A DNA stretch of 64,000 nucleotides from Paragordius varius (lineage: Eukaryota > Nematomorpha), in NCBI GenBank assembly GCA_964247055.1, contig OZ176056.1, positions 4,464,001 to 4,528,000 of the forward strand, given 5' to 3'. The position numbers and the translations under genes are program-made. Of this stretch, positions 32,101-41,189 are shown in pieces; position 1 is the first letter of the stretch, and the number at the start of each line of letters is the position of its first letter. The notes below the pieces were generated by a model that did no database searches, had not been told where the DNA came from, and saw only the letters and a list, made by a program, of their open reading frames with translations.

Positions 32101-35100
32101 ACCTGTTACATGAATTTGTATGGATTTTTGATATTTATATTCAACTACTTTTGAACCCTATTTTGTATTAATTTATATACTTTATAATTCCCACTGATGT
32201 ATTCCAATATAATTAATTTTACACTCACAAACCAAATGACAAAAAAATGAAAAAATAAAAAATATTTTTTATTTTGATATTAAGTTTTCTTACTGAATAA
32301 CATATGATTGTTTAAATAGTGAGTTTAGCTAGTAAATAATTAAAAAATTTGAAAAAAAGGACAATAAAATGATCCACATATGTGGATGTTTTTCGAAACA
32401 TTATTTAATAACTATGATCTCATAGGAATTTTAAAACCGTGCATTCATAATAATATATTGTTTACATGGGCGAAAAATAGATTCAAATTATTTTGTGTTT
32501 TTTTTGAAAAAAATGGAGAGAGCCTAAATTAAAAAAGCAAGCCGACTATGTTCGGCGCAATCGAAAATAAGTAAACAAAAATTATAGATGAAATTGAATG
32601 ATCCAACACGTTCTCCGGAAAATTGTCTCAAAGAGATTTTTGTGGACTTGTGTTTGAAAAAACCGTTTTTTACAGGGGGTGGGCCCGAACTGGGGAGAAG
32701 CTATTGTTGGGTTTAGTAATGATTATATTTTTTCGCTATTTGGATTTGAATGGGTTTACCGGTTTTCCGGAAACAGATCACAAAGCCAGCATTTTCCATT
32801 TTTATAAATATATAGAATAATACATTTATTCTTCAACAATAAAGATATTCATAACTTGTAAAAATTTTAGGATGTTAAAAATCTACCTGTTAGATATTCA
32901 ATCGTTTCTAAGAAAAACAAATCAAATAAATCAATTCAATTCAATAATCGATCATGCCATTTTTAGTAATTCATTTTTTTAATATAAAATTTTTTATATA
33001 GTTATTTATATCCACTCCATATCGAAAATCCAAAAATTTTTGAACAAATCGCCATTTAGAGGTGCTTGCTTTTTCGCCACCATTGCGAATTCACTCACTC
33101 ATCTTTTATAAAGCGGCAAATTTTACACGAAATCCAGGGATGAACTCATATACTTAATTTAGCACCATTTTTTATAACTTCTTTTGTGCATGAAAAATGT
33201 ATTACTACAATTAGGGTTATGCTGACCAAGTCATGACCGGGTCATGACCAGGTCAGTTATGATTTATTTTTTGACCATAATCATTTGAAAAAACAGCTGT
33301 TTTTGAAAAATCTGGTAAATGGAAGAGTAATAAGATTTTATTGTTTTTTATATATTTCTTAAAAATCTAATATTTAATATGCTTATTTAACAATATAAAA
33401 TTGTTTAACATGCATCGTTATAACATAAGCATTCTAGTTATTTTGAAAAGTAAAACAATCAAACAAAAATATGCAATTATTCCATATATGTGAACCAATA
33501 TTTTCTTAAATATTTTATAATTGGATATTTGATGAAAGAAAGTTTAAAACAAACTAGGTAAAATTTTTGAATCATCCAGTATTAAAAGCTATGTTTTGGA
33601 GATTCAAAAGGTCACAAACATGTGGCAAAATTTATTTGAAAATTCTTGAATAAATTTGATTTAAAATATTTGTTAATAATAAATATAAAAAGAATGTATA
33701 ATATAAACCGTACGAACATTTTTTTCACAATCCAATATCGCATCATTACTAAAGTAAGTCTGACCGGGTCTCACCGGACTTTTTTAAAAAAGCAGAATGC
33801 ACAACCCTATGCATAATGTAAACTTTTTAGAAAAAAACAGGACATTATTAGTGCAAGTGTGGTGCGAACATTATTACAATCCAATATCGCATGATATTTA
33901 CTTAATAAAAAATGGTCATGACCGTGGTAATGACCATGGTCTGACTGGGTTTGACCGGACTTTTTTAAAAAAGCAGTCAAATGCACAGCCCTAACTACAA
34001 TACAATCTACATGTAAACATCTCTTAACAAACATCAGATATTCCAAACGCAATTCTATACAACATACCTTGTTCTGGAATCGGCTCTAGAATAACAAAAA
34101 ATATATATGGTAATATAAATATTAAAGCCCTTGATAAATATTATTATTTTATCAAATTTTTATCTAAATTAATATCAAAATTATGCATATCAGTAACATA
34201 AATAAAATTCATATGCAATATACACAGTATAATATTACCGTGTAAAACATTATTGGTGTCTAAATAAATTTAAAAAATTAGACAGTCTAAAATAATTTAT
34301 AAAACATTTTAAACACAATTAATACCTGTTGCTATCTGTTCCATTGCTAAAAATATTTTTTTAAAATAAAGTTTTTATTCTAATACTTAAAACATCCGCT
34401 TCCATAGCTAAATATAATATAATACGGCACTAAACTTACTGTCCAATATTCCTCTAACTCCTATAAACAATATTAAAGATACACAAAAGTATTACAGTAT
34501 GCATTTTAATGGTTGCTTATTTCACACGATAGTAGGGCGGGAATTTGCGCAACACAGTAGTGTAGTATGGAAAAAACAAATGCTAAATAAACAATTATTT
34601 TCTTACTTTTTCCATACACTACTGCAGTGGTACTCAAACCGTGACCATATTGATAGTTTAATTATTTTTTTGATGATTTTTTAAAATACGCTTAAACGAA
34701 TTTTTGCTTATTTTAAAATTAATTTATTTTCTTTAGATTTAATTTTGGTATTTTACCCAATTCAAAATGTAGAAAAATTTCCCTACATTTAAATGATTTC
34801 AAAATTTTGGCACACGTTGTTTCTGTTTCTGTAATTTTCTTTTCTATTTTGAAATTATTGCACTTTTTTGTATTTAAGCAAGCCTTTCACCCAAACTTGA
34901 ATATACATATTCTTTTCATTGCTATCCTGCATCATATACATTCCCATAAAATATTTTCAAATCAACATCATTTAATTTCGACCTATTTTTTTAGCATATC
35001 AAATTTTATTCCTATTTGTTTGAAAAAATTTACATATTATTTAAACATAAAAGGATAACATCTAATGCTAAAAAACGTAAATATCCCGATGAAAATTGCT

Positions 35101-37044
35101 TCTTTATAATAGAATGGGAAGAAAATTTCTTTGTCTTTAAATAAAAATGTTCTTACCTGCCTTATATGTAAGGACAACATAATTATAAAAAAATACAATA
35201 TTGAAAGACATCTCAATGTGCCCTCTTGTTGAGATTTTGCAACGACAACATAAACAACGAGGAATATTTAAAATTTTTACCAAAGAATAAAACCAAGAAA
35301 GGAAGTGATTTTCTCTACAAAATTAGCACTTTTTTCGATAATAATAGTATTTCTATGAAAAAAATGGTTTCGATCTGCACAGATGGCTGTACCTCTATGA
35401 TTAGAATAAACAAAGGATTTATTCCCTTTTGAAAATAATATTTTATCCTTTCACTGCTTTATTCATCAGCAAAACTTGGTTTCGCGTGTAAAAGATGAAT
35501 CAAGTATTAAAACGGTTGTGGATATAGTTTACCACATCCCTGGCAGAAAATTTAACCTCCGTAAATTCCAAAAACCTTCTGAAAGATATCCACAGTGAGT
35601 TTGGTGATATTCTTTTGTACACCGCTGTGAGATGGCTAAGCCTTAGCAAAGTATTAAATAAATTTTTTGTTTTAAGACATTTTATTATTCATAAAAAAAA
35701 GAAAGTTTGATGAGGATTAATAGTGACAAATGGTGGGTTTATTAGCCTACCTTTGCGACATTACTTACAAACTTAGTATCATTAATACAAGTCTTCGAGA
35801 GACCAAATGACCCAATTCGCTAAAATTTGCTTTTGAAGAAAATTAATAATATGTAAACAAGATATTATTAAACTCTCCTCTATTTTTCAACACTTAAAAC
35901 GATCCATGAAGAAAATATGGAATTTTCGAGGAGATTTATATTATAATAGACAATAATTTAACACTTTCATCTAATGAGATGAAATCCAGATTTCAAGAAT
36001 TAAGAAATATTAAAAATTGCTTAAAACTCGAGGAAAATCGATGGCATATGGATATATTTAATATTAAACAACTTGAGAATTTCGGTTTTGATCAGGCGCA
36101 TATCATTGAAAAATTAGTAGATCTTAAAAAAGATTCCAATTTGGAGGCTATATCAAGGAGAATCGTAGAGTGGAAAAATATGGAGAGTTTTGGCAAGATG
36201 TGTGATATAAATATGAAAATATAAAAAAATGTGCTCAAGTTACCCAAACTGTTTTTCCCTTAACTTACAAGTAGGAGAAAGCATATTTAAAAATGAAGTA
36301 TGTCAAGAATACATATAGAAATCGAACCGTTGATCATATGGACGACATATTAGATTGGCCTGTCATGAGGCGAAACCAAATTTGTCAAAAATTATTGGTT
36401 ATTATCAAAAAAATGTTGCTATCAATATTTTAATTTTTTTAAACTAAATGGTGCAAAACGAGTTTTAGCTGGATTTACATGCAATCCGCAAAAAATTCAT
36501 TGCGCAGATTTAGGTTATAAATATGTGCATATGTGTCAAATAGCTATGGAATATTTGTCATTATAAGGTTCATGGCCCTCGAAAAAAAATATATTTTATT
36601 TGGCCCGTCAAATTTTTTTGGTGAGTACCACTGCACTACTGTGTTGCAAATTGCCCTAATATAGTGTGAAATAAGCAACCATTAAAATACATACCGTATT
36701 TACTTTCAATGTTATTCCGCAAAACTATGTTGAATTTATAAGTAAAAATTAAATATAGCATATTTTTAGATAGATAAAAAATAAAAAAAATTTTAAGAAT
36801 TTTAATTATACAGAAACGTCAAAACTAACAAACATAAATTTAAATACTTTTTTATAAACCCTATTCCCATTTTATACTATTTAATTACAATTGTTAAATA
36901 GATGATTGATTTTATCACCCACCAATTTATATTTCTATACATTGCAGTTAATTAAAAACAATGAATTATAAGTTTAAAAAAGCGGTCTGTGAAAAAAAAA
37001 CATGCGTTTTTTCATTTTGCCAGTATATTTCTAATGATAACTAT

Positions 37045-37075
<31 letters not shown>

Positions 37076-40050
37076 TGAATAAATAGTTTACCTTCTATGT
37101 AATCTAGAAAAAGTATTGAAAATGATATAATTAATAAAATGATGAATAAATGATTGTTATTCTAAAATGATGATGATGATGATTGTAATTAATTCAGATT
37201 TAGTCTGTGGTTATTTATTACATAAATAATTAGCGTAAATCTCGTGTTGCTACGCAGCCCGAGGAGGTCCTTTTGACTTCTGGGAGGGGGGGGGGGGTTA
37301 TTTGAAAAAAAGGACAATAAAATGATCCACATATGTGGATATTTGGAAACATTATTTGATAGCTATGATCTCATAGAAATTTTAAAACGGTGCATTCATA
37401 CTAATATATTGTTTACTTGGGGAAATTGAAAAAAATGACATATTACGGGGGGAGCGGGTAAAAAGAGGGCCTAAATTAAAGCGAGACGACCATATTCCGC
37501 GCAATCGAAAATGAGTAAACAAAAATCATATTTGAAATCGAATGGTTCAACACGTTCTCCGAAAAATTGTCTCAAAAACACGATTTTTGTGGACTTCTGT
37601 TTTCAAAAAAAACCGTTTTTCATACGGGGTGGGCCCGAACTGGGGGCCTAATTAAAAAAGGGCGAAACTATTGTCGGGACATTTATTAATGATTATATTT
37701 TTTCGATATTTGGATTTGATTGGGTCTTCCGGTTTTCCTGTACCAGATCACAAGGCCACATGACGGATCAGTTTTTATCGGGTAGCCCCTTACCCAGCAG
37801 CTATCATCAAAGAAACTAACTAAAATTTTTGCTTTTTAACAGGGAATACGTGAACTCCTCATTAAATTTTTACAGTCTCATATACCTTAAGCGAAAAATA
37901 AAATCAAAAAAATATTTTTGTGGACCTTGTTTTTTGTAAAAAATGGCACGGGGGAGCGGTTAAAAGAGGGCCTAAAAAACAAGACGACGATATTCGGCGC
38001 AATTGAAAATGAGTATGCAAAAATTATATCTAAAATTGAATGGTTTAACACGTCTGGAAATTTGTCTCAAATACACGATTTTTGTGGACTTTTGTTTTCA
38101 AAAATACCCGTTTTTCACACGTAGGCCAGAATTGGAAACCTAATTCAAAAAAAGGGCGAAGCTATTGTCGGGGCATTCATTGATGATTATATTTCGACAT
38201 TTGGATTTGAATGGGTCAACCGGTTTTCCGGAAACAGACAAAACCAGCATTTTCCATTTTTATAATATATAGATGTCAATTATTAAAATATGATTAAACT
38301 TTCTAATTTATCTATTACTATAACGTTTAATCATTGAAAAATTCTTTAAATTCTTTAAAATGTTCAATTAGCTCCTAATCGGTATGGCGAATTCATATAT
38401 CCAAGGTTATGGTAAACACAGGGGTCTACCCAATACAAATGGCATCGCGGGCCGCATTTTCTATAAATCTATGGTAAATACTATAAAAAATCAAAATAAC
38501 AATATAAATACCATTATTTCACCAATTTTTGCTAGTTTGTGCCCAAAATTTGGGCTGATTTAACAAGATATTATAGCATTATTTTTGACAATTATAGAAT
38601 TTTGATACGTATTTTATAATTTTGCACAAAATATATTAGTAGGCGCTGTATGTTGGAAACCCCTAGTTTAAATTTATAGTTTTTTTCTAAGGAGCATTTT
38701 CAAGATTTTGTAAATTCATAGTAAAATACTTGTTTCCTGTAATCCCGTAAAGCCTTCCCAAACACTAGCTAAAATTTATATTTGACAAAAATGTAATATA
38801 TAATATAATATATTTGTGGATAAGTTAAACTTACATTGAAAAACTATCAAATATTGTAGTATTAATTTATAATATATATAATTAGTATTTAAGTTATTTT
38901 TGAAAATAAATTTATACCTCTCTGCAGTCTACGTGCCGCTACAAAAATATCACATTAAACCAAAAATAGCCAATAAATATTTTATATCAAAAAATTTTTT
39001 TTATAAATTGTAAAACATTTTTGGTTAATTACAAAAGCATTTACGTTTTTTTAAGATTAGATATTATACTGTCTAATATCAAATTCACCCCTCAACAATT
39101 TAACCTTAAACAAAAATTCACCCTAAAAATGATTATGTGTTTTCAGGCTAATATAACTCATCATTGATAAGACATATATTCTTAAATTTCCTGTTTTAAA
39201 AATATTCTATAGGTAATTTTTAATTTTAAAAAACACATAATTCATTTTAGGAAAATTAAAATTGTTCCAGGGTGAATTTAAATTGTTCATGGATGAATTT
39301 GAATTGTTTAAGGGTGAATAATTTGAAGTGTAAATGGTATATCATTAATAAAAAACAAAATTTACATCTACACAAAATAAAGTCAGTTGTAGGCAAAAAT
39401 AATTCGAATCCTATAATTTTTAAAAAAATTACATTCTGAGATTACTGACGTGGCTAAAGAAAATCAATATATAAAATTTAAGCGACCAAAAAAAATATAA
39501 ATTTTTAGCGTTGTGTTATGATACATACTTTCTTCCATAATATCAGCGCCTTTAAATATAGTGATTTATTAATGTATTAAAAAATATTTAATATAAAATA
39601 AAATAATCCATACCGATTCTTATATTATCGAGAGCTGAAATAAATATTTTTTTTCATATTACGCACAGTAAAAACAGAAAATATATAGACAAAACCTGAA
39701 ATATAAAAGCAAATATATTTTCTTAAAGCCAACCATACTTTTTGAATCGTGTTTTTTATAATATAACTCAATGTTTAAAATGGCAAAATGGGTAATAGAG
39801 ATATATATTAGTAAAGAATCAATAATATATTTTTGAATAAAATGGCTTATATGAGTAAAATTAAAAGTATGATTATTTTTTTCAAAAAAATATTTGTCTT
39901 TATAATTTTACGCGTTTTGTCCGTATAATTTTAATTTTTACTGTAAATTAAATATAAATAAATATACGCAAAATAATATACATGACATCATAACTTGTGA
40001 GGCTAAATTTAAAACTGTAAAACTAACATTACCTAATTGTTCACTGCGTG
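17110..40050 (-). CDS. Micro-exon gene block, unit 2
   Basis: Same exon order as unit 3, from e1 (40050-40033) down to e31 (17175-17110). Coding differences from unit 3 are mostly synonymous or in-frame: e30 is one codon shorter, e23 and e24 one codon longer each. Two weakly supported small exons, e18 and e20, are one base longer here and would break the frame if used, and e21 has a GC donor. Because all exons are phase 1/1, skipping any of them keeps the frame. The block is stretched by a nested element (20537-22312), a foldback with two insertions (24386-26626), a hAT (34625-36633) and several Helitrons. Confidence 0.6.
17550..17603 (-). CDS. Acidic exon e30 (54 nt), unit 2
   Basis: Reads DNLDDDLFSDENGSELQ, acceptor ATGTAG, donor GTATAA. 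Unit 3 has one extra codon (DNLDEGDLFSDENGSELQ). Confidence 0.76.
17668..17718 (-). CDS. Acidic exon e29 (51 nt), unit 2
   Basis: Reads NSPDDFEDEIGIEGDE, acceptor TCGAAG, donor GTTATT. Identical peptide in unit 3 at 42166. Confidence 0.74.
17987..18118 (+). other. GC-rich island with small plus-strand frame
   Basis: An open frame of 43 codons starts MSGHDQGWGQEEAITDWASE; the unit 3 copy (42503) shares the start but stops after 28 codons. An overlapping frame, MTKVGDKKRPSRTGRQKCK, differs between units only at silent sites. It is clearly richer in GC than the intron around it. It may be a captured fragment or part of a transposon; function unknown. Confidence 0.25.
18284..19750 (-). mobile_element. 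Non-autonomous Helitron, about 1.47 kb
   Basis: Read on the minus strand it starts TCTATATATTTATAAAAATG and ends in CTAG after a hairpin-forming GC-rich stretch, with A before and T after, as expected for a Helitron. It has a G-run near 18340 and several open but unrecognised frames; no Rep/helicase. Shared with unit 3 (42792-44282), so inserted before units 2 and 3 separated. Lies in the e28-e29 intron. Confidence 0.7.
19918..19968 (-). CDS. Exon e28 (51 nt), unit 2
   Basis: Reads DVTPESNLQSTTTAPP, acceptor CTTACAG, donor GTAATA. Thr/Pro-rich; same in unit 3. Confidence 0.76.
20307..20336 (-). CDS. Exon e27 (30 nt), unit 2
   Basis: Reads VQTEGITQP, acceptor AAGTAG, donor GTTATA. Identical at 44845. 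Confidence 0.72.
20545..20705. repeat. Minisatellite, about 8 copies of a 20-21 bp unit
   Basis: Degenerate repeats of TTGGTCCTTGAACACTTCAA. The frame at 20479-20694 is a product of this repeat and not a gene. Confidence 0.8.
21130..22260 (-). mobile_element. Tc1-like element, nested copy
   Basis: Ends CACTGCTCAACAAGG and (complement) CACTAGTCGACAAATTTGG; flanked by TAG on both sides. On the minus strand near 21640-21710, SRIYYYGIGPFVF resembles the DDE-domain segment of Tc1/mariner transposases (consensus like FSYYGVGPLVF), with more degenerate matches below it. The frame is broken many times. A second copy of the family is at 49160. Confidence 0.6.
22338..22436 (-). CDS. Gly/Ser-rich exon e26 (99 nt), unit 2
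   Basis: Contains ATSQLAGVAGPSGINAMAQN, acceptor ACCTAG, donor GTCTAT. The unit 3 copy has the same length with one visible replacement (S to G). Confidence 0.8.
22517..22528 (-). CDS. Micro-exon e25 (12 nt), unit 2
   Basis: Reads AIG, acceptor TTAAG, donor GTAAAA. Identical 12 nt at 45279. Confidence 0.64.
22603..22614 (-). CDS. Micro-exon e24 (12 nt), unit 2
   Basis: Reads GGV, acceptor AATATAG, donor GTATAT. The unit 3 copy is 9 nt: loss of exactly one codon. Confidence 0.58.
   Translation of the reverse strand: MGE
22648..22695 (-). CDS. Exon e23 (48 nt), unit 2
   Basis: Reads NTDKSIVPIGVIPLT, acceptor TTCAAG, donor GTTTCA. Unit 3 has 45 nt, one codon fewer. Confidence 0.72.
22874..22960 (-). 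CDS. Asn-rich exon e22 (87 nt), unit 2
   Basis: Contains ILNNQQILKNNGTSEFRNIP, acceptor CATTTAG, donor GTATTT. Same length in unit 3. Confidence 0.74.
23341..23373 (-). CDS. Exon e21 (33 nt), unit 2, GC donor
   Basis: Reads EERYSNILSV, acceptor TTCAAG, donor GCTAAT. Unit 3 at 46067 has GT and reads EERYLKYLGV. No match in unit 1. Confidence 0.48.
23428..23442. repeat. Poly-G tract
   Basis: About 13 G in a row; also present at the same place in unit 3 (46148). Confidence 0.85.
23781..23802 (-). pseudogene. Off-frame copy of micro-exon e20, unit 2
   Basis: 22 nt between GGTAG and GTCCTG; the unit 3 copy (46452) is 21 nt and open. Confidence 0.35.
23978..23989 (-). CDS. Possible micro-exon e19 (12 nt), unit 2
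   Basis: Reads IEI, acceptor AAAAAG, good donor GTATGT. The unit 3 copy is 12 nt with donor GTAAGT. Very short, so support rests on the paired conservation. Confidence 0.4.
24311..24326 (-). pseudogene. Off-frame copy of micro-exon e18, unit 2
   Basis: 16 nt between ACTAG and GTACAG; unit 3 has 15 nt (ITSL) at 46978. Confidence 0.3.
24690..24930. mobile_element. Palindromic element, TTCGATTTAAATTGGGG ends
   Basis: CTTCGATTTAAATTGGGGTA on the left mirrors TACTCCAATTTGAATCGAAG on the right. Relatives lie at 40125 and 63375. Confidence 0.6.
25099..25956 (-). mobile_element. Helitron, 858 bp, unit 2 only
   Basis: The minus strand starts TCTATATATTTATAAAAATA and ends with the hairpin TGCTGCATAGCAGCA followed by GAGATTTACGCTAG; flanks A and T. 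Removing it restores the foldback arm sequence TTATACTGT-TATTTTG seen in other copies. Contains an internal tandem duplication of about 280 bp. Confidence 0.75.
26627..28976. other. 2.3-kb block shared by units 2 and 3, nothing identified
   Basis: Matched by 47901-49156 plus 50273-51328 in unit 3 and absent from unit 1. It holds several better conserved patches (about 27055-27145, 27362-27425, 27470-27555, 28510-28560) with no consistent frame or splice borders. Probably an old insertion; no transposon ends were found. Confidence 0.4.
28977..29310 (-). mobile_element. Short Helitron, 334 bp
   Basis: Minus-strand start TCTATGTATTTATAAAAATG and end GAGATTTACGCTAG; flanks A and T. The centre is deleted relative to longer copies. 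Shared with unit 3 (51329). The two frames inside it are by-products. Confidence 0.72.
29338..29355 (-). CDS. Micro-exon e17 (18 nt), unit 2
   Basis: Reads ISDAN, acceptor AAATAG, donor GTTAAT. Confidence 0.6.
29466..29702. mobile_element. MITE, ACAGTAAAAATTGAAATTAT family
   Basis: Mirrored ends about 235 bp apart; same place in unit 3 (51821). Confidence 0.55.
29829..30066. mobile_element. MITE, ACAGTAAAAATTGAAATTAT family
   Basis: Second neighbouring copy, as in units 1 and 3. Confidence 0.5.
30166..30249 (-). CDS. Possible exon (84 nt), unit 2 only
   Basis: An open phase 1/1 segment, VDSYRKEAIHTLHLLIKFIL onward, between TGTTAG and GTAACA. The unit 3 copy (about 52506) is frameshifted and the unit 1 site is deleted, so it may not be used. 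Confidence 0.25.
30975..31107. mobile_element. Small palindromic MITE
   Basis: AGTTATTAACTATTGCCAA mirrors TTGGCAATAATTAATAACT. A related copy lies at 53340-53490. Confidence 0.55.
31286..31297 (-). CDS. Micro-exon e16 (12 nt), unit 2
   Basis: Reads TID, acceptor TTTTAG, donor GTATTT. Identical 12 nt at 55486. Confidence 0.52.
31331..31342 (-). CDS. Micro-exon e15 (12 nt), unit 2
   Basis: Reads VEI, acceptor TTATAG, donor GTAAAT. Only 33 nt from e16. Confidence 0.55.
   Translation of the reverse strand: MSR
31404..31424 (-). CDS. Micro-exon e14 (21 nt), unit 2
   Basis: Reads MLDTNE, acceptor TTCTAG, donor GTAAGA. Confidence 0.68.
31494..32346. mobile_element. Large foldback element, copy e
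   Basis: Begins ACACTGTGTGCAAAAAAA; the outer right arm is replaced by a truncated Helitron. Same intron as copies b and g. Confidence 0.6.
32352..32816 (-). mobile_element. Truncated Helitron, unit 2 only
   Basis: Retains the TATAAATATATAGA end and the internal GGGCCCGAACTGG segment but lacks the CTAG hairpin end. Confidence 0.6.
32887..32907 (-). CDS. Micro-exon e13 (21 nt), unit 2
   Basis: Reads TIEYLT, acceptor TTCTTAG, donor GTAGAT. Confidence 0.7.
33058..33175. repeat. Conserved block, probably a transposon scrap
   Basis: Copy of the block at 11975; missing from unit 3, where the intron jumps directly to the e12 side. Confidence 0.35.
33212..33993. mobile_element. Non-autonomous hAT-like element, 782 bp, unit 2 only
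   Basis: Ends TAGGGTTATGC and, inverted, TAGGGCTGTGC, flanked by the 8-bp duplication ACTACAAT (33204-33211 and 33994-34001). Unit 1 has the empty site (AATACAATACAATC near 12119). About 145 bp of the right end is tandemly duplicated (GACTTTTTTAAAAAAGCAG twice). The two overlapping frames here are not genes. Confidence 0.78.
34068..34085 (-). CDS. Micro-exon e12 (18 nt), unit 2
   Basis: Reads PIPEQ, acceptor TTCTAG, donor GTATGT. Confidence 0.7.
34239..34259 (-). CDS. Micro-exon e11 (21 nt), unit 2
   Basis: Reads TNNVLH, acceptor ATTTAG, donor GTAATA. Confidence 0.7.
34326..34346 (-). CDS. Micro-exon e10 (21 nt), unit 2
   Basis: Reads MEQIAT, acceptor TTTTAG, donor GTATTA. The methionine is internal: the exon has the same phase borders as its neighbours. 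Confidence 0.7.
34387..34407 (-). CDS. Micro-exon e9 (21 nt), unit 2
   Basis: Reads MEADVL, acceptor ATTTAG, donor GTATTA. The last base is A here and G in unit 1. Confidence 0.7.
   Translation of the reverse strand, partial: LWKRMF
34440..34460 (-). CDS. Micro-exon e8 (21 nt), unit 2
   Basis: Reads VRGILD, acceptor TTATAG, consensus donor GTAAGT. Confidence 0.74.
34493..36698. mobile_element. Palindromic MITE split by a hAT
   Basis: Same element as 12607-12807; arms at 34493-34624 and 36634-36698 with a hAT between them. Confidence 0.72.
34625..36633 (+). mobile_element. hAT transposon with dead transposase, copy A
   Basis: TIRs CAGTGGTACTCA and GAGTACCACTG, flanked by the 8-bp duplication CACTACTG (34617-34624 and 36634-36641). 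Internal parts in order: a BED-like finger (CLICKDNIIIKKYNIERHLN near 35155), a middle block (EEYLKFLPKNKTKKGSDF at 35250, CTDGCTSMI at 35375), FIHQQNLVSRVKDE (about 35460), and the hAT C-terminal dimerisation region at 36240-36420 (QVTQTVFPLTYK, NRTVDHMDDILDWP). Several frame changes and stops make it inactive. Inserted before units 2 and 3 split. Confidence 0.85.
36704..36724 (-). CDS. Micro-exon e7 (21 nt), unit 2
   Basis: Reads LRNNIE, acceptor ACATAG, donor GTAAAT. Confidence 0.74.
37092..37103 (-). CDS. Micro-exon e6 (12 nt), unit 2
   Basis: Reads YIE, acceptor TTCTAG, donor GTAAAC. Confidence 0.64.
37230..38273 (-). mobile_element. Helitron, 1.04 kb
   Basis: Minus-strand start TCTATATATTATAAAAATGG, end GAGATTTACGCTAA (CTRR), flanks A and T. 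Contains two tandem copies of the GGCGCAATCGAAAATGAG to CGGTTTTCC module. Shared with unit 3 (60483). Confidence 0.72.
38437..38460 (-). CDS. Possible micro-exon e5 (24 nt), unit 2
   Basis: Reads NAARDAI, acceptor TTATAG, donor GTATTG. 24 nt also in unit 3 (NAACDAI), but off by one in unit 1. Confidence 0.42.
38523..38531 (-). CDS. Possible 9-nt micro-exon, unit 2
   Basis: Reads KI between ACTAG and GTGAAA; the same 9 nt at 61804. Not preserved in unit 1. Too short to trust without transcripts. Confidence 0.22.
38730..38768 (-). CDS. Exon e4 (39 nt), unit 2
   Basis: Reads SVWEGFTGLQET, acceptor TTTTAG, donor GTATTT. Confidence 0.76.
38918..38938 (-). CDS. Micro-exon e3 (21 nt), unit 2
   Basis: Reads ARRLQR, acceptor TTGTAG, donor GTATAA. 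Confidence 0.7.
39083..39340. mobile_element. Foldback MITE, AAATTCACCC family
   Basis: Same site as in units 1 and 3; mirrored ATTATGTGTTTT arms. Confidence 0.65.
39614..39634 (-). CDS. Micro-exon e2 (21 nt), unit 2
   Basis: Reads LDNIRI, acceptor TTTCAG, donor GTATGG. Confidence 0.68.
39665..39946. mobile_element. MITE, ACAGTAAAAATTGAAATTAT family
   Basis: Occupies the e1-e2 intron as in the other units. Confidence 0.6.
40033..40050 (-). CDS. Micro-exon e1 (18 nt), unit 2
   Basis: Reads RSEQL, donor GTAATG, acceptor at the (TA)n edge. Confidence 0.66.
   Translation of the reverse strand, partial: HAVNN

Positions 40051-40088
<38 letters not shown>
40051..40088. repeat. (TA)n microsatellite abutting e1
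   Basis: Long TA run directly at the e1 acceptor. Confidence 0.9.
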
Positions 40089-40092
<4 letters not shown>

Positions 40093-40109
40093 AAATTTTT
40101 CTTAATGAA

Positions 40110-40541
40110 TGCAACACATTTATTTCAGTCCTTCGATTTAAATTTTGGTCGTTGTGTACCCCAAGCCTGTTTAAAATTTTAAAAAAATCATTAAATACTT
40201 GATATTATTTATTTTGAAATTCCCAGAGGTAATAATTTAGTCACCATGACATGTGTGCATAAATTTAAAATTCTTTCTGTTTCTATCAATGGTAGATGAG
40301 ATTTAAATAAAAAATTAGCCTGATTTTAGCTTTAAAATCAAATAAACACGATGTTTCGCAAAAATATTGTAAAATACTATCAAAGTAGTTTGATATAAAA
40401 CTTTTATACACTGAATTTTATTTAGATACTTCGTTATTCTTGGCATTAAATGAAAACCTATAAAAGCCACCTAAATTTAATTATTATTGAAAAAAATTAA
40501 TATATAAAGATACTTGGCACTTTATATATATTTTTGTATAC

Positions 40542-40580
<39 letters not shown>

Positions 40581-40930
40581 GATATTTTGGGAATTAGGCA
40601 GGCTGATTTTGGAATAAAGAAATCGATTTATTACGATACAGAAAATTTTAACTTTAGTGAGATATCAGATTTACATAAATTAATGCTAGCAATTTCACTA
40701 TGAAATAATGGTAATTTTGGATATTCCCATAGGGAATGTCCTGATAATGCTACAGGCCTGGATACCCTAAACCTTCTTATTGATTTTGGTTACAAATTAA
40801 ATGGGATTTAATTGGCATTTCGTTTTATTTAATAAATCGCGCAATTTATTTATATATTGAATACTTTAGGAAAATTACATTTAGATATATTAATGCCGAC
40901 TTCAGCTGAAAATACATCCCCCTAAACTTT
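40110..40930. mobile_element. Insertion with TTCGATTTAAATTTTGG end
   Basis: An extra 0.8 kb relative to unit 2 between e31 and e1. Its left end resembles 24690 and 63355, and CATGACATGTGTGCAT, ACACGATRTTTCGCAAAAAT and AACCTATAAAAGCCACCTAA also recur in 63355-64000. Contains a (TA)n run at 40545. No gene. Confidence 0.5.
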
Positions 40931-41189
40931 TTTTAAAAAAACAGAGTCCACATTAAATAAGTTACAATTAATTTGAAAGATATTAGTAAGTGATGTCGAT
41001 TTTATACAACAAGTATGTGATGGATATGTTATTGTAATTTAACATTACAATTTATTAATATTTAATGAATTTTATAATTTATAATGTTAATTTTTTAAGC
41101 AGTGTAATTTGTGATTGTAAAGAATAAGTGATTACATGATAAATTTAATAATATAGTTGATTAGTATCTATTCTTATTATAAAATTTAA

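Noticed and set aside
33797-34052. Two overlapping frames on opposite strands
   Set aside because: Inside and across the end of a non-autonomous hAT-like element; the unit 1 empty site lacks them.
36798-36812. 13-nt block TTTTGACGTTTCT with AG and GT borders, kept in units 2 and 3
   Set aside because: Length is not a multiple of three and unit 1 lacks the donor, so it does not fit the exon set.
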